Source of the DNA: Hymenopellis radicata
Lineage: Eukaryota > Basidiomycota > Agaricomycetes > Agaricales > Physalacriaceae
Length of the DNA stretch: 64,000 nucleotides
NCBI GenBank assembly: GCA_015501595.1
Contig: JADNRX010000116.1
Coordinates: 62,001-126,000 of the forward strand
Reading direction: 5' to 3'
In this document: one piece after another, positions 46,210 to 58,459 of the stretch
How the letters are laid out: every line of letters starts with the position of its first letter
Numbering within the stretch: position 1 is the stretch's first letter
The notes under the pieces: model-generated
Told to the model about the DNA's origin: nothing
The model's database searches: none
What the model saw: only the letters and a program-made list of their open reading frames with translations
Position numbers and translations under genes: made by a program

Positions 46210-46570
46210 GGGATATTTCAATCGCACATCACAAATTTGGAATTGAACGCCCTCGGCTGTCCGGCTCGAAACAACCGGCGACGACAACTGATTATCGCTC
46301 GATCGCGTTTCCTTCTCATCCTGGACAGCGCCCGTGAATTATCGACTATCGAGTTTCAAGATTTGCAATTTCTCTGCCCGATTGCTGGGAAACGAGACGT
46401 GGATGTTTCGCCACAAGAAACAAACCAGGTCGCCGGGTAAGTGTTTCCAGACAACGTCCCACCGCTTGCGGGCTTGTACCGGCAGAAGGTGGTCGTGTGC
46501 GAGACCCGGTGTTTATGAAGAAGACAGAAGACGCGTTGACGTGTGTGGAACATACTTCGTCCGGCACTGT
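46210..46570 (-). pseudogene. Gene remnant related to 54904-55320
   Basis: A minus-strand reading gives TPGLAHDHLLPVQ, KHLPGDLVCFLWRNIHVSF and EKLQILKLDSR in pieces. The remnant at 54904-55320 shows TPGLAHHLPQQ and FLWRNTRSQLKIPKKL in the same order. Stops and frame changes interrupt both. The family is not recognised. Confidence 0.45.
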
Positions 46571-47874
46571 GTGATATTAATTGCCTTCACGTACGCCACG
46601 TTCATTCGGAGCTTGAGCTTAAGCCTGTTTCGACTGTAATGAAAGGCGCGTGGATGGTCGCTGCGGGCTTTGAGAGTTCTGAGGCTTTGAGATCATGTTG
46701 TGTGTGCCCCACGTAACCAAAATGATTGCTCGCAGTCTTCCGTCAACCATAATGAAGCTGGCTCATGGAAACAATCCATGTCGCGGAAGCGTTAGACGTC
46801 TGCGCCAAGAGCAATGTCGTGATTCATGGCATGCAAAGAAAATGGCAGCCTCAGGTAAGAACTTTGTCCAATATCACTAGTACTGCGCCGCGCTACCCGC
46901 ATGCAGCATGTAATGCGGGAGGCGTGTGGGCGCGGAATAGCACTAGCGAGATAAGGACAATATCCTTACGAAGCATACTAGCCCGGGGTGAGGAGCCCCC
47001 ACCCAGGTAATGGGATGCAAACACCTAACGGAGGAAACGTGATGAAGGTAAGACTTGAGGATAAAATTTAAACGCAGAAACAAGGATTTCAGGATTGAGC
47101 CGCATTCCAAACTTGCGCTTGCGCCAACATCTCTCTCTCCGGTGCAGCTCCAGCGACATACCCGCGTTCCGTAACTTTGATGATATTTGACGAAGCTTGA
47201 AGATCAAAACATGAGGAGAGAAGCTTGAACATTACGTGGCGCACACCGTTCAACACACACTGTAACACGCGCCATCACTACATCTCACGCGTAGGAAAGC
47301 CGGCTTGTGCAGAATTGAAATGACTGGCCGGAAGTAACAGAGCTCATCGCATAAACTTGTAGGTGTGGTGGTTGAACTCATCGGTTGCCTTGGTGGCGTA
47401 CAAAGCAGAATCACTCTGCAATAAGGAGTAAAGACATTAATTGTCGTTGAGGGCGCTAACTAAGTACGTAGCTAAAGAGGATGAAGTAAAGAAACTATGT
47501 AATTGCTACAGCAAGTTCGTTCCGACACATCTCTACCGTCCTTCTGCAAAAGTCCAGGAAATGAGATAAAGCAAGGAGACCCAAATCGGAAAGAGAAAGA
47601 GAGCAGCCGCTCTCTATAAAAAAGAATTAAATATGTACGATAAAACGAATGAAGGACTGTGTGAACGAAAAGAATGGGTCGGTCATTCGATTAGTGCAGA
47701 AAAAAAGAGAAAATGTAGATATAAATAAGACTATGTGCAGAAGAACCGAAGGCCAGCGACGAGGTATATGATCCATGGACGTACAGAAACTGAGATAGCA
47801 GGAAACAGAGCTGAAAAGAGAAATAAAAAAAGGAAGAGAAAAAGCGCTAGTGTGATAACATGTCCGAACGTGAA
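46571..47874. other. No supported gene; 3' flank of the RING gene
   Basis: No frame with splice support was seen. From about 47560 to 47860 the plus strand is purine-rich and AT-rich (GAAAGAGAAAGAG, AAAAAAAGAGAAAATG), consistent with the 3' untranslated flank of the minus-strand RING-finger gene. Confidence 0.4.
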
Positions 47875-49485
47875 TTACCCCGATGGAGTGGGGGACCTAG
47901 CCTGACGCGAGGCGTGTGTAAACTTTTGTTTAGCAAAGACAATGTGGTCACTGTCGTCTACGATCTTGGGAGGGAGCCAGCGTTGGTGGATCTCCTGCTT
48001 CTCGTCAGAAAGAGAACGGACCATTTTGGGGGGAGAGGGTTGAGAGAGGCGGCGCGGTTTCGTGGGAATGGGAGGCGCTGGGGTCTGAGCTCGCAGGCTG
48101 GTCGGTCCCGAGGAAGGGAAGCGCAGCTGCGGCTGAGGAATACCCGAGCGAGGTAGTGAGGGCACGGGGGGTGCAGTCGTATGGGAGCGTGCTAAAGGCG
48201 TCTGGGAACGTGTTGAGGGCGTCTGAGATCGTATGGATGGCGTGTGAGATCGTAAAGGCGTAGCTGGCGTAACTGGTCGTGAAGCTGTAGTGGCGCTCAC
48301 GGAGGCGGATCTGCCGTGAGTCGAGCCGTAGCGGGAAAGAGGGGACTGGTTGGAAGGACTGTAGGTGGACGCAGGAGTGGGCGTCGATGGTGCCGGTGGC
48401 GGCGAGGCTGGGCTGGTATAGCTGCGCGGGACTGGCGTGGAGGCGGACGATGTGCCTTTCAGACGGCCCAAATCAGCTCGCAGACTCTGGCATTCCTGGC
48501 ATTTTTGAGAATATTGCTCTCTCTTGAGAAAAGGATGACGTCAGTAAGGGTGATCAGGTGCAGACAGAAGTTCGAACGTACTTGTCTAAAACGGGATTGA
48601 TAGCTCGAGTCAGAAGAGGAAGTGGCTAAAGAAGGAACAGACTCACCGGCGAAGCTCAGCCTCGACCTTGCCCAGCGAAATCTCCGTGTCGTCGATGCGG
48701 CTCTTGAGAGAGGCCTCCGTCTGCCTGGCATGTTTGGTGGCCTCTGAGTGGGCGACGTGATTCATCAAAATTGCTCGCAGGAGCGCGGCACTGAGGAAGA
48801 GCGACGGCACCTGTACAAAATCAGCCATGGATCTGCGAGATCCAGCAAGACGCACCTGGTCGCCGGCCTTGGCCGCAATCATCCAGTCCTCCAGCTCCTG
48901 GTGAAGGTTGGAAACCTCCTCCACAGAAGACTTTTTAAAGGCAACCTTGGCCACCTTGTCCTCCAACTTGCGCGCCTCATCCCGCGACCGATATCCGCCC
49001 GCGTCGACGAAAGCCAGCTTGTCCGTCTTGCGCGTCCAAACATCGGCGGCCGACTCTGACTTGCTGTGCTCCATGGATGGGGCATGCCGCCGCGGTGTCG
49101 TCCAGCCGCTCGTGACAAAGTCTGTACGGATTATGCGGATGTCCTCCGCTACAAACTCTTCGCGACAAAAAGGACAGACGGGCTTTAGCCGCGCGGGTGT
49201 CTTTTCAGCGATCGTCGTGGCACAGCTCGCGCACAGAACATGACCTAAAAGAGCGAAAAAAAAAATCAGTTACTCATCCCCGACACCTAGCAAAAAATCG
49301 GAAAAAAAACATAGAAAATCAGACGTACCACATGGAATAGAATGGGGCTGGCACTGAGGACCATACTCCTCAGCGCAGACGTCGCAGACAGAACCAGTTG
49401 CGAGGGTGAGCATGGTCTTGCGGCCGGGAGAGAGGTCCCCTTGTGGGTGTCTTTTGAAAAAAGTTATGGGCGAAGGGTTCGCCAT
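47875..49485 (-). CDS. RING-finger protein (putative E3 ubiquitin ligase) with a 4-nt exon
   Basis: Exons 49329-49485, 48856-49244, 48647-48810, 48582-48585 and 47875-48522 give 453 aa in one frame. The RING domain spans residues about 34-78: CDVCAEEYGPQCQPHSIPCGHVLCASCATTI, with CPFCREEF as its last Cys pair. It is followed by a coiled-coil-like region (VEEVSNLHQELEDWMIAA; TEASLKSRIDDTEISLGKV) and a long Ser/Thr/Pro-rich tail with RSHTPSIRSQTPSTRS repeats. Family knowledge says such proteins transfer ubiquitin with an E2; partners are unknown. The 4-nt exon ACAA is flanked by introns of 61 and 59 nt, each with GTGAGT/GTACGT donor and a CTGAC branch site. A single longer intron using a different AG would also keep frame. 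Confidence 0.85.
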
Positions 49486-52309
49486 TGATGATCGTCCTCT
49501 TATATACCTCCGTGGGAACTGTTCCTTTTTTAGACAATCATGACTCGATCGATCGTTTGCCCATTGCCCAACATGGCCCCTGTCTCCATCCTACATGCCC
49601 TCGCCAGCCAGCCCGGAGCGCGATATTATCCTGATCGAGCCCTACTCCCCCGCATTAATACTACCAGCTCCAGTCTTCCCTTCTGACCAGGCTTTCCCCT
49701 TTGACCAGGCTGCGCGTCGACAGAATCAACCAGAAGCCCACAGAATGCATGACTCATGATTCGTGTTTCCATCTATCTCCCCGTCACTCCTTTGATGTAT
49801 TACTATTACTGATGCGAGCACCTCGTCGGCTTACGGCGCAAACCTTTGACGGCCGTACAAAGCAATTTTCATACACAGCCCGAACATGAACACAATGGAA
49901 GACTGTCATTCACCATCTTTGACTCTGCAATCTTCCCATTGTTCCCGCTTCTGTGCATTACTCTTCCTCGCGGATTCATTACTGTCTCGCAGCATGTGAA
50001 TTCTCGCCTTCCCGTGCACGCTGCGGGCATGACGCGTACGTACCCACCACCACCAACAGTCACCGTTCTTCTGTGGCGTACCCTCCCCGGCCCTGCACCG
50101 CCCTTTCCCTTCTCGGGAACTGACTCTCGCCCTTGCGCGAGGACCCCGAATATAGGTGGGAAAGCCGTTCGCGAATCTGGACATTTTTTTGAAAAAAACC
50201 GCCCAGGCCGTGTATAATCCGTACTTTTTTGACCAAATGTTGGCGCAGGCCAGTTTTTTTTCGGACTAATTGACACCAGTTTTGGAAGGCCGTATCCGGT
50301 CCGTACTGTTGAGGAGCCGAAAACTAGGTCCTTGTCAGGCGCACCAAGTGGCCAGTCGCAAATGGCCGCGGACAGCACATGCTGGCTTTCTTCTCGGGGG
50401 AGTCATCGGCGCCGTGTCATATGTTTCTGTGCAGCTCTACGAACATATTCATGGCAGATTTTTCCGCGCGGTTCACAAAGACAAGGCCTGGCTTCAGGCA
50501 CTCTCCTTTGATCATGTAATGTCTGATTCTGTCTTGTGCATCTTACCTGACCACTCCTGACATGCGAACGTTAGACAGCACGGCGGCAGTGAACGTATTC
50601 ACGCTGATGCAGAATAACATTTGAGGGCAGCAGTCAAGTTATTGGACAAAGCGACGACAGGCCGTGCATAATCCGCACCAAAATTGAAAGATTTCGTCCT
50701 CACAATCCGAACCTTTCGGCGAAATTTTTGAAATTCGGTCCTCTTGCGCGTCACCGTCCTTGAATGCGTCATCGATAGTTCCTCTGCCGAGATCACGATC
50801 CCGGTGTGCTATTCCGTTGATCAATCGATTGTCGTCTATTGTCGTGTCCCTCCTCGATCGATTAATGCAATGTTTACATTTCCCTCCATCGGTCGACGCC
50901 GACAAGCTAAAACATGTGAAGAGTGCTCAGGCGAATTACTGGCACCGTGCGTCGCGTCCTAGTATGTAACCTTCCTAAAATTTTTCTTCCATCAACCTGA
51001 GTGTGTGCGTTTTTAGGGTTCCTCCGCCCAAGATTCCTGCTCTTATCTCTGCGAAAACGCATACTGCGCACGACGGGCATGCATAGCGGAAAAAAGATAA
51101 CGGCCTCATGTTTGTCGCGTGCGAGGCAGTGAAGCAGTTGTCGTTCCAAGTTGGGGTGATAAGCGACTAATGGTAGGGCGTGGTGATTCTGCGTACCTTG
51201 CAGTGTTTTTGAGGACGTAACTCACTCCGAGTATGTGAACCTCCCGTCGATATTCTACCTCTGTGGCTACGCGGCTCAAACGAGGTTCATGACTTGATCT
51301 GAAGCCTATGCGAGGTCAAGTGCGCACCCGGGAGCCACCAGTATATGTCGCAGCGTACCCTACGCGTTCGGACGTAAACTTCCGCTGACTGTGGGAGAAG
51401 AATTCATCTAACGTATGTTTGTCAACGTTGCCATAGTGCATCGTGTTTTCAGACGGCAGGCCCCTCGTAGTCTCCGCGACATGACATTGACATTGAGAAT
51501 CAGATTCTACACTTTCCGTTCATCTCGAGCTTAGCCACGTCCAGAGCTCTCAGGCTGCTCGAGCCCTTACGAAACGAGGCTGGCTAAAAACGCGTGGACG
51601 GCATCGTCGGTCGACTGTTGCGCTTCCAGACGTACGCGTCGGCCGACAGATTACGGGATTGCGACATATCCATTCCATGGCTACCACGCGCCTCACGTAA
51701 CCGCCGTAGCACGAGGTAACATGGTTCACTCGAATTTACTTCCGCGTCGGGGCTGGCTCCGCGGAACACTACGCCCAGGTACCGGGCGCTGTCCTTAGCG
51801 CTTAATGTGCAACAAATACGAAAGGAATCGCACATAACGATGGACAGGGTAGAAGAATGACTCTTCTTTGATTCCGTCACCCAGGTCTGCGTCAACTTGT
51901 TCTATTCACGGACCACTACTCTAAAGTTTCGTCAGCTTGTTCTATTTGCGCGTCACTGCTGATAGGCATGGAAGTCGGTGAGTTTGCAAGCCCGCGGTTT
52001 ATCGGTGTATTCATCCAATCCATCAAGTTCTAACCGTGATCAATGCGCTTGCCTCGAGTCGTGTGCCATTAGGAGTAGATCTTTTTAACGACGTTGCTTC
52101 TAACTCAGATTTTCGACGGGAACTCTTCAGCATTAGGGCTCCTTGCCTCAGGTCGAAGAAAGCCAGCCACCAAGGACAGATGAACGCTTTCGACGGCGCC
52201 AAAGTCTTGCCCAGATGATAACAATCCGGAGAAGCCTGCCATATTCTGAGAACACGGGAAGCAGCTTTAAAATCTTCATCCCGAGGCCATCGCGGGTCCG
52301 CTGCTTGCT
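49486..52309. other. Gene-poor stretch
   Basis: Short frames here lack splice partners and domains. Three related short stretches (GGCCGTGTATAATCCGTAC near 50209, GGCCGTATCCGGTCCGTAC near 50288, GGCCGTGCATAATCCGCAC near 50660) suggest decayed repeats. Nothing further can be supported. Confidence 0.4.
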
Positions 52310-54380
52310 ATGCCACCGTCACCCAGGAAGTACAAGAAGCATCCTCTCGAAGATAAGCCTTACAGGTACTTTCAGTCAGCCGAAATCGGCCATCTTGGTG
52401 GACCGGATCGTGAAGAAAATGAAGACGCGTGGCGGGCGTGTACCCGTGCTGTACGAGACTACGACGAGAAGCTCATCCAGAGTTGGAGAATGGATATGGA
52501 TACTACCCTTGTTTTTGTAGGTGACTGTTACAGCTAACATTGGCGTGCAAACAACTCTTACTCTCAGGCCGCGCTCTTTTCTGCCATTTTAACAGCCTTT
52601 GTGCTCGAGTCGTATCAATGGCTTAGTGAAGACCCGAATGACGTGGTAGTGTCTTTGCTGACGAGGATCGCCACACAACTTGAGGACAACGATCCCTCTC
52701 CGGCGCCATTCATGGGCTCTGACACTACGTATGCACCGAATGCATCCCACATCGCCATCAACGCCCTCTGGTTTGCTAGCCTCGTCATGACACTGCACAC
52801 AGTCCTCATGTCCATCCTCGTCAAACAGTGGCTCGCCGAATACGTATGGACAGTCGGCTCAAAGGTCACATCCCCACACCAAACAGCCACCCTCCGCCAG
52901 TTCCGTTTCGCCGGCCTCACGGCTTGGAAAATTCCTCATATCATCCATTATCTCCCTGTCAACTCATTTTCGTCTGTTTCTCTTTCTTGCTGGCCTGGTA
53001 GTCTTTCTGTGGAATTACCAAATTGCTGTGGCGCTGCCCTCGACAGTGCTGCTGGCCTTGTCTGCCTCGTATTTCGTTGGTACTTCGGTACTTCCCGCGC
53101 TTTATCCTACTTGTGGGTATAAATCAGCTCAAGCGTGGCTGGTACACCGCGTGGTGAAGCTAGGCGGGTTTATCTATATCGCTGTAACGTCAGGAAGGAT
53201 GTGGGAGGCCCAGAAGAGTCGTCAAAGCCTGGCCCCACGAGGGTGGGTTGACGCTGCGCTGCAGTATTTCGAGGAGAAAGAGCATCGGACCGCGCTTGAT
53301 GCAGCACTACTCGGCTGGATACATTCTTCGCTCGTTGCCTGGGATCCGTCATTATCGTGGCACTTATGGAAATGCGCCATTACTCTACCGGTGGAAGCTT
53401 TCCATCCTCTTTTCTGTCGATTTGCTGAGGCGGAATATCCAAACGGTCGCGGCGTCTTGGATACGGAGAACTTGAATTCTGCGGGCGCACCACCCGCTCG
53501 GCTGATCTACCTCCAGAGACGCATTTCAAAGTCGGCGGAGCTTCTTGCTGACAGGCTCGACCGCGAGGATGGTGATCGCATTCTCCGCGTCTACAATATC
53601 TACTTGGACGCGCTGCTCCGATGGACCTACGACATCACGATTCAGGACAGCACGGTTGCTGAATATATCGCTGTGTTCCGCGTCTTCCACTTTCGCCTCC
53701 TTCCTAAGCGTGGCGTATCAACGATTCATGCCTCGATCCCAGCCAATTCGGACCCGGGCCGGCTTTCGAAAGCGACATGCGTTTGGGCTGGGCTTCTCGA
53801 CGAGAGTACCGTTCTTGGCACACGCATTAAGAAGTCGAGGTTTTTTGAGGCCGCTGCAAGAGGAGATATGTGAGGTTCTTGAGGATTTGTCGAGGAGGAC
53901 TTGGGTGCACCATGATGGAGATCAAGACTCGCCGGTCACAGACGGTACGTGTTCGCAGATTCAATTTTCAAGTTTTCCTAACGTCGTTGTCCCTCAGGTA
54001 GTAGTACGCGAGCGTACAGTGAAGTGAGCGCTCTTGTCAATGCGGCTCTCAGTCGAGCCACCAGCACCGCACCGGACTCAGGTGTCTTCCTCTCCCTCAT
54101 ACAATCTACCCTCCTTATGTCGCGCCGATTGCAGAGTGCAGACTTTGCTGCGGGGATGGCGGAGCAAATGAAGCGTCTTATCACGAAAATGCGTGGATTC
54201 GTTCACGCCTCCTCTGAGATTCATCTCGACGTTTTGGATCGATGGGTCCCTCTTCTTCAACCTGGGGGAGAGCTGTCGGTCACGGAGGAGTGGGAATTCT
54301 TATGGAGGGCTGGAAGAGGCCTTGATCGCGTTTTCGCGAGAGTTATGTCTTCAGTTCGCTGGTCAGAGCGACTTGGATAG
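52310..54380 (+). CDS. Divergent DUF6535 protein with two frameshifts (D5)
   Basis: Exons 52310-52516, 52568-53944 and 53998-54380 join cleanly if one T is removed from TTTT at 52967-52970 and one from TTTTTT at 53841-53846; the product would be about 654 aa. The N-terminal DUF6535 signature is intact: AWRACTRAVRDYDEKLIQS, then AALFSAILTAFVLESYQWL and INALWFASLVMTLHTVLMS with VKQWLAEY. A third span (FLFLAGLVVFLWNYQIAVAL) lies at the first frameshift. The C-terminal domain (for example HHDGDQDSPVTDG, VSALVNAALSRATSTAPDSG) is shorter than and unlike that of D3 and D6. It is a separate lineage of the family, not part of the amplification. Whether the two T-run changes are real is open. Confidence 0.75.
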
Positions 54381-54903
54381 CGGGAGCAAGAGCTTCTGAA
54401 TGATTTTAGGCGCTGAATACGGACTCTCTTAATAATATGCACGCACCAAGATTAGTGTCTATTGAGATCGCAATTATTTCTCTTCCGACGACTGCAGCAA
54501 TGGCCACTCATCTACAACGTAACGTTTGGGATGTATTCGCGACCGGCCCAATCAGGAAGGCCTTGTTCCTGCTTATTGGGACTCGTCATCCGCCAATGAA
54601 CAAGTCTATATGCTCAGGCTTCCGTACTACGTCCTACAACTTGAATGCTCTCCGTCTGAGCCGTAGTAAAGGTAGCGGAAAGAGAAGCTCCGACCGGATC
54701 CTATCTCGCTTGTACTCTACGTCTGCCATGAACTGGCAGACTGGCTGTCCTCCGCACTACCTTGCTGCAGCGGTAGCGCGGCGCAGTCGCGTCTTTACTG
54801 GGCTCCAGGAGACTCACCTATGAAATTGAATCACGACAGTTGACATTGACATTACGCACGTAAAAGAATTCCTGGTCATTAATTGTGACTTACAGCAGCT
54901 TCA
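54381..54903. other. No supported gene
   Basis: A 128-codon open frame at 54437-54823 shows no domain, no promoter and low-quality composition. I do not call it a gene. Confidence 0.4.
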
Positions 54904-55320
54904 ATTGACGGACTCGGAGACAATTTCGGTTACGTGGCGCACCCACAGATTCCATATCATCTCCGGATCCGTCCGTGCATTAAACTTCTTCAGAACTTCA
55001 AAGTCCATCCACGCGCTTTTCATTACAATCGAAAGAGGCTTAAGCTCAAACGTCGCATACGTCCTCCAACAGTTCATTTTCAACTGATCTACCAATTTTT
55101 TGGGAATTTTCAATTGGGAGCGGGTGTTTCGCCACAAGAAAGTCACCGGATAGGTGTTGCCGCCAACAGAAGTGGGAAATCCAGGCGCTGACGAGTCCTG
55201 TTGAGGAAGGTGGTGTGCTAAACCCGGCGTTCATGAAGAAGAGAGAGCTCTCGACAAAGCCTCGTTGACGGTCGAGTACAAGCGAGACATTGACGTGTGC
55301 GGAATACATGTCCTCGCTGT
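54904..55320 (-). pseudogene. Gene remnant related to 46210-46570
   Basis: Minus-strand reading gives an 81-codon open stretch (FLWRNTRSQLKIPKKLVDQL, LKKFNARTDPEMIWNLWVRH) preceded in another frame by TPGLAHHLPQQDSSAPGFP. The second copy at 46210-46570 shares both blocks. The C-terminal part looks coding, but the start and a continuous frame are missing. The family is unknown. Confidence 0.45.
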
Positions 55321-55732
55321 CTAATCAATATCAATTAGGTTTATTCATCGATAATTCATAGGCGCTGTCCGAGATAAGAAGGAAGGCCAGATCGATACGG
55401 CAGGGTGCTAGGCGCAACTCCCAGGGTGCTGCAGCTACCGCTTGCGATAATCAGTGTCGAGCTCGACGACCACGCCAAGGGGCCGGACGCGCGTCGAACG
55501 TCGCGTTTGTGAAGGAAGGTACGATGCCCAAACGATGCCAGTGTTTTCTTTGCGATCGTCGGAGTTTTAATACAAAGTAAGTGGTCTGCATCAACCACTT
55601 GAGCCCAACACAATCGATACTCATTGACCTCAGCACGAACATGGAATATTTCATTCTTCATCCCTACATCAATATTTTGAAAGAGGCCAGTTTGGACAAC
55701 CTACAGAAAACACTGGTTTAACCTAGTTCAAC
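55321..55732. other. No firm gene
   Basis: A minus-strand open frame (55356-55661, containing FHVRAEVNEYRLCWAQVVD) may be a decayed exon, but no partner exon or family was found. Confidence 0.3.
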
Positions 55733-56898
55733 TCATTCAGACTCATAGTCCGACCCGTCACTGTTCTTTTCCTCCTCTCCTCTGATGAAAACAAACCACC
55801 CTGTGCACGGCGAAAGAGTCGTGGGGGCTTCAAGCGTGCTTCCAAAGTGACCAGCAACCGCTACTGCATCCAGCACTTCGCCATTATCGTCTATCTTGAC
55901 TGCGGCCTGGCTGAAGCCCGGCGCAACATTGTTCATGTTCACACCGACGTGGCTTTCCCCGCGGCGCGACTCGGAGATCTTGCGCACCCATTTTCCCTGA
56001 CGGTTAAATGGACAAAAGACGCTGATCCACCCGCTAAGCACGTTGGAGTCGCTCGCGTTCGGCAAGTGGTCGCATATGCGCTGCCAGAACGCGGAACGTT
56101 CGGCGGTAGCGTCGAACGAGTCGGCGATGGAACGAACGACGGGGCGCAGCAATGTCTGCCATTCCGCCAACTCGGGATGGTCTCCGAAAGTAGTCAACCT
56201 GTCGAGACGGCCCAAAATGTCATCGTAGTCGGATTTTTCACCCAACAAGGTCACAGAGGGCAACCCACATCCGAACATCATCTGATAGCGGTAGTAGCTC
56301 TTCAATGTCGCCATCATGACCACAGATGCAATGATGGTATCGGTCTTGGTTGTTGTGGTGAATGCCGGGAGGACCCAGTTCTTAAGGTCTTTGTCTTTCA
56401 AGCTGTCCTGCGGGTTTATCGTTATTGTGAAAAAAAATGAACACCAGGTTACTCACGACCATCAAATCTGTGAAGTGCGGGCCCATCTTCCCAAAATCGT
56501 ACGAGTGCCGGGTTCCGAGAGACTCGACAATGGTGAGAGTCTTCACCCCTGGTGCGTAACGAAGTGGTCGCGCATCTCATCCGAGTGTGCGTTCACGTAA
56601 AGCGAAAACTGGACAATGATGGCCAACCAGAGATCTTCTGGCGGATTACAAGATCATGATGAGAGCTGTACGCCTTGACGACAGTATCGACGAATCCATT
56701 GTGCTGTGGGATGGTTTCGCGTGCAGTGGCGTCGGTAATGGAGCTCTGAAGGAACTCGGCACAAGGTGGAAGGCCTCTGTAGTAGCCGACTCGGGCACTG
56801 CGTGTAAGGAGATCACTGGCGCTCTGGCTCGTCAATCTATCATTGCGGTGAACAGCCCTGGGTTTCAGCTCAGGTGTGACTATGAATGTAATGGGCAT
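55733..56898 (-). pseudogene. DUF4419 protein gene with two frameshifts
   Basis: The N-terminal part from 56898 (MPITFIVTPELKPRAVHRND, then CAEFLQSSITDA, IPQHNGFVDTVVKAYSSHHD) continues into RPEDLWLAIIVQFSLYVNA-like sequence only if a C is added near 56640, and into VTHQGVKTLTIVES only if a G is added near 56546-56549. A 49-nt intron (56409-56457) then leads to DSLKDKDLKNWVLPAFTTTT, MMFGCGLPSVTLLGEKSDYD, WQTLLRPVVRSIADSFDA and VLSGWISVFCPFNRQG. These blocks are characteristic of the fungal DUF4419 family (unknown function). The predicted product is about 373 aa. Both lesions are one-base homopolymer losses, so either recent decay or sequence error is possible. Confidence 0.75.
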
Positions 56899-57453
56899 GA
56901 TGATGGTTCGCTGGCACGAAGGCTGATGTAAAGTGACTCAACTACGGCCGCTTTGACTGACTCGTGATCTTCTATGTAATCGTGGACCCACTCCTTATCT
57001 GGATGCGAACATGGCTTTCTCACGGAGACTGAGAGTATAGAGCAGACTCGCAGATACGTCATGTTCAGAACAAGCCATGGCATATCGGAGATTGTATCAA
57101 TACCTGTTGCATCCGTTTGCTTTCCGAGGCGAACCAGTGCAATCTTCGCCAAACTCTCCGGCTCACAAATATGCCGTGGTCGATGCCCTGCTCCTTCGGA
57201 ACTCAGTAAGTTCGACTGCCACTTGCGTTGATGCGGCATGCTTCGAAACTGCTTCTCGTCGACATTCGTTTTGTTTCCTAGTCACCATCTTCATTCAATG
57301 GATCAAACACTGAAATTTCCAAACACATGAACTTGGGCACATAAACTCTGAACAAACCTCTTTAGAAACTCTACTACACCCTATCCAGACCACACTTTCG
57401 GACCAGCTATGCACACCCGTCAGCACTTGTTCTACACAAACGAACAAATGAAA

Positions 57454-58459
57454 CTAACGAGAAGTATATCCAGCATACCCGGCGGGTACAGAGTAAATGT
57501 CTACACGCCACGATCAACTTTGAACCAAACACACAAATTCAAAGACGCACTAATCATAATTCCGGGCTCCCGTCCAGTATACACGCCGGGGAACGAAACA
57601 GTCGGCGACGGCGTGCCGCTACCGCCATTCACGACATTCAGCTGCCCACAGCTAATGTAGAACTGGGCGCCGCCGAACGAGGTCGCCGAGTGCAAGGCGA
57701 TGTGTTCTATGCGGAGGAGGTATTGTCTGCGTATATGCGTGTTTAGCGACGACGAAAAGGACAGCAGTAAGAAGGAGCGTACCCGCTCGGAACGTTCTTG
57801 GGAATAGTAAACGTCAACTGCGCTTGATCTACACCACAGCTTCAGCATCTGGAACGGTATATGCAATCGGAAGAAGAAAACCTCACTCTCTGTGGGAAAA
57901 GTAAAGCCTCCACCAGAGTACACCGGAGGTGACTCCCATATCTTGAACCACGTACTTCCTAGACCCGCGCTAGTCGAGTTGGCGGACGGCGATGCTGTAG
58001 ACATGTACGCGGAGGCGTACTACACAATATCAGAATCAAATCAGTAATCAAACGTGGGACGGGAAACACTTACACCCGGGTGGTAAATAGCTTGGTTGGC
58101 CTTGAAGCCGACCGTCGACCCAGCTGAAACTGTCGCGATGCCAGCCGCACCAGCAGAGGTGGCGTCGAGCTCGTAGCAGCGGATGGCGGAACTGGTGACG
58201 TCGGTGACCTACAGACGCCAATTGAGCCTGGGGTCCGATAGTGCAGAGCAATGGAGACGTACAGGACCGTTGCTATAATGGTTTGCAGTCATGCGAATGT
58301 ACTGCCAGTCCGCGGTCGTCGTCCCGTTAACGATCAAGTCCGGGAACGTATCTGCAGCGGGATGCTATGAGCATTGGCGTTAGTAGGGGGAGGGAAGGCG
58401 AACGTACAATGACATGAGACAACAGACAATAATGCGAGTCCAAGTAGAGTGTACCACAT
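57454..58459 (-). CDS. AA9 lytic polysaccharide monooxygenase, secreted
   Basis: Seven exons (58408-58459, 58263-58351, 58074-58208, 57887-58019, 57783-57828, 57551-57726, 57454-57500) give 225 aa in one frame. A signal peptide ([16 protein letters not shown]) is followed directly by His, the copper-binding N-terminal residue of AA9 enzymes ([11 protein letters not shown]). The second copper His is in AIYHPGYASAYMS, and the conserved core [14 protein letters not shown] carries the axial Tyr and nearby Gln. The end [19 protein letters not shown] then [15 protein letters not shown] is typical for short single-domain members. AA9 enzymes oxidatively cleave cellulose or related glucans outside the cell using copper and a reductant. 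No cellulose-binding module is present. No lesion was found, so it is probably functional. Confidence 0.93.

Noticed and set aside
49869..50378. 169-codon minus-strand open frame
   Set aside because: Low-complexity composition, no start context, overlaps decayed GGCCGT...CCGTAC repeats.
54437..54823. 128-codon plus-strand open frame after D5
   Set aside because: No recognisable domain, no splice or promoter signals, Ser/Arg-rich noise composition.
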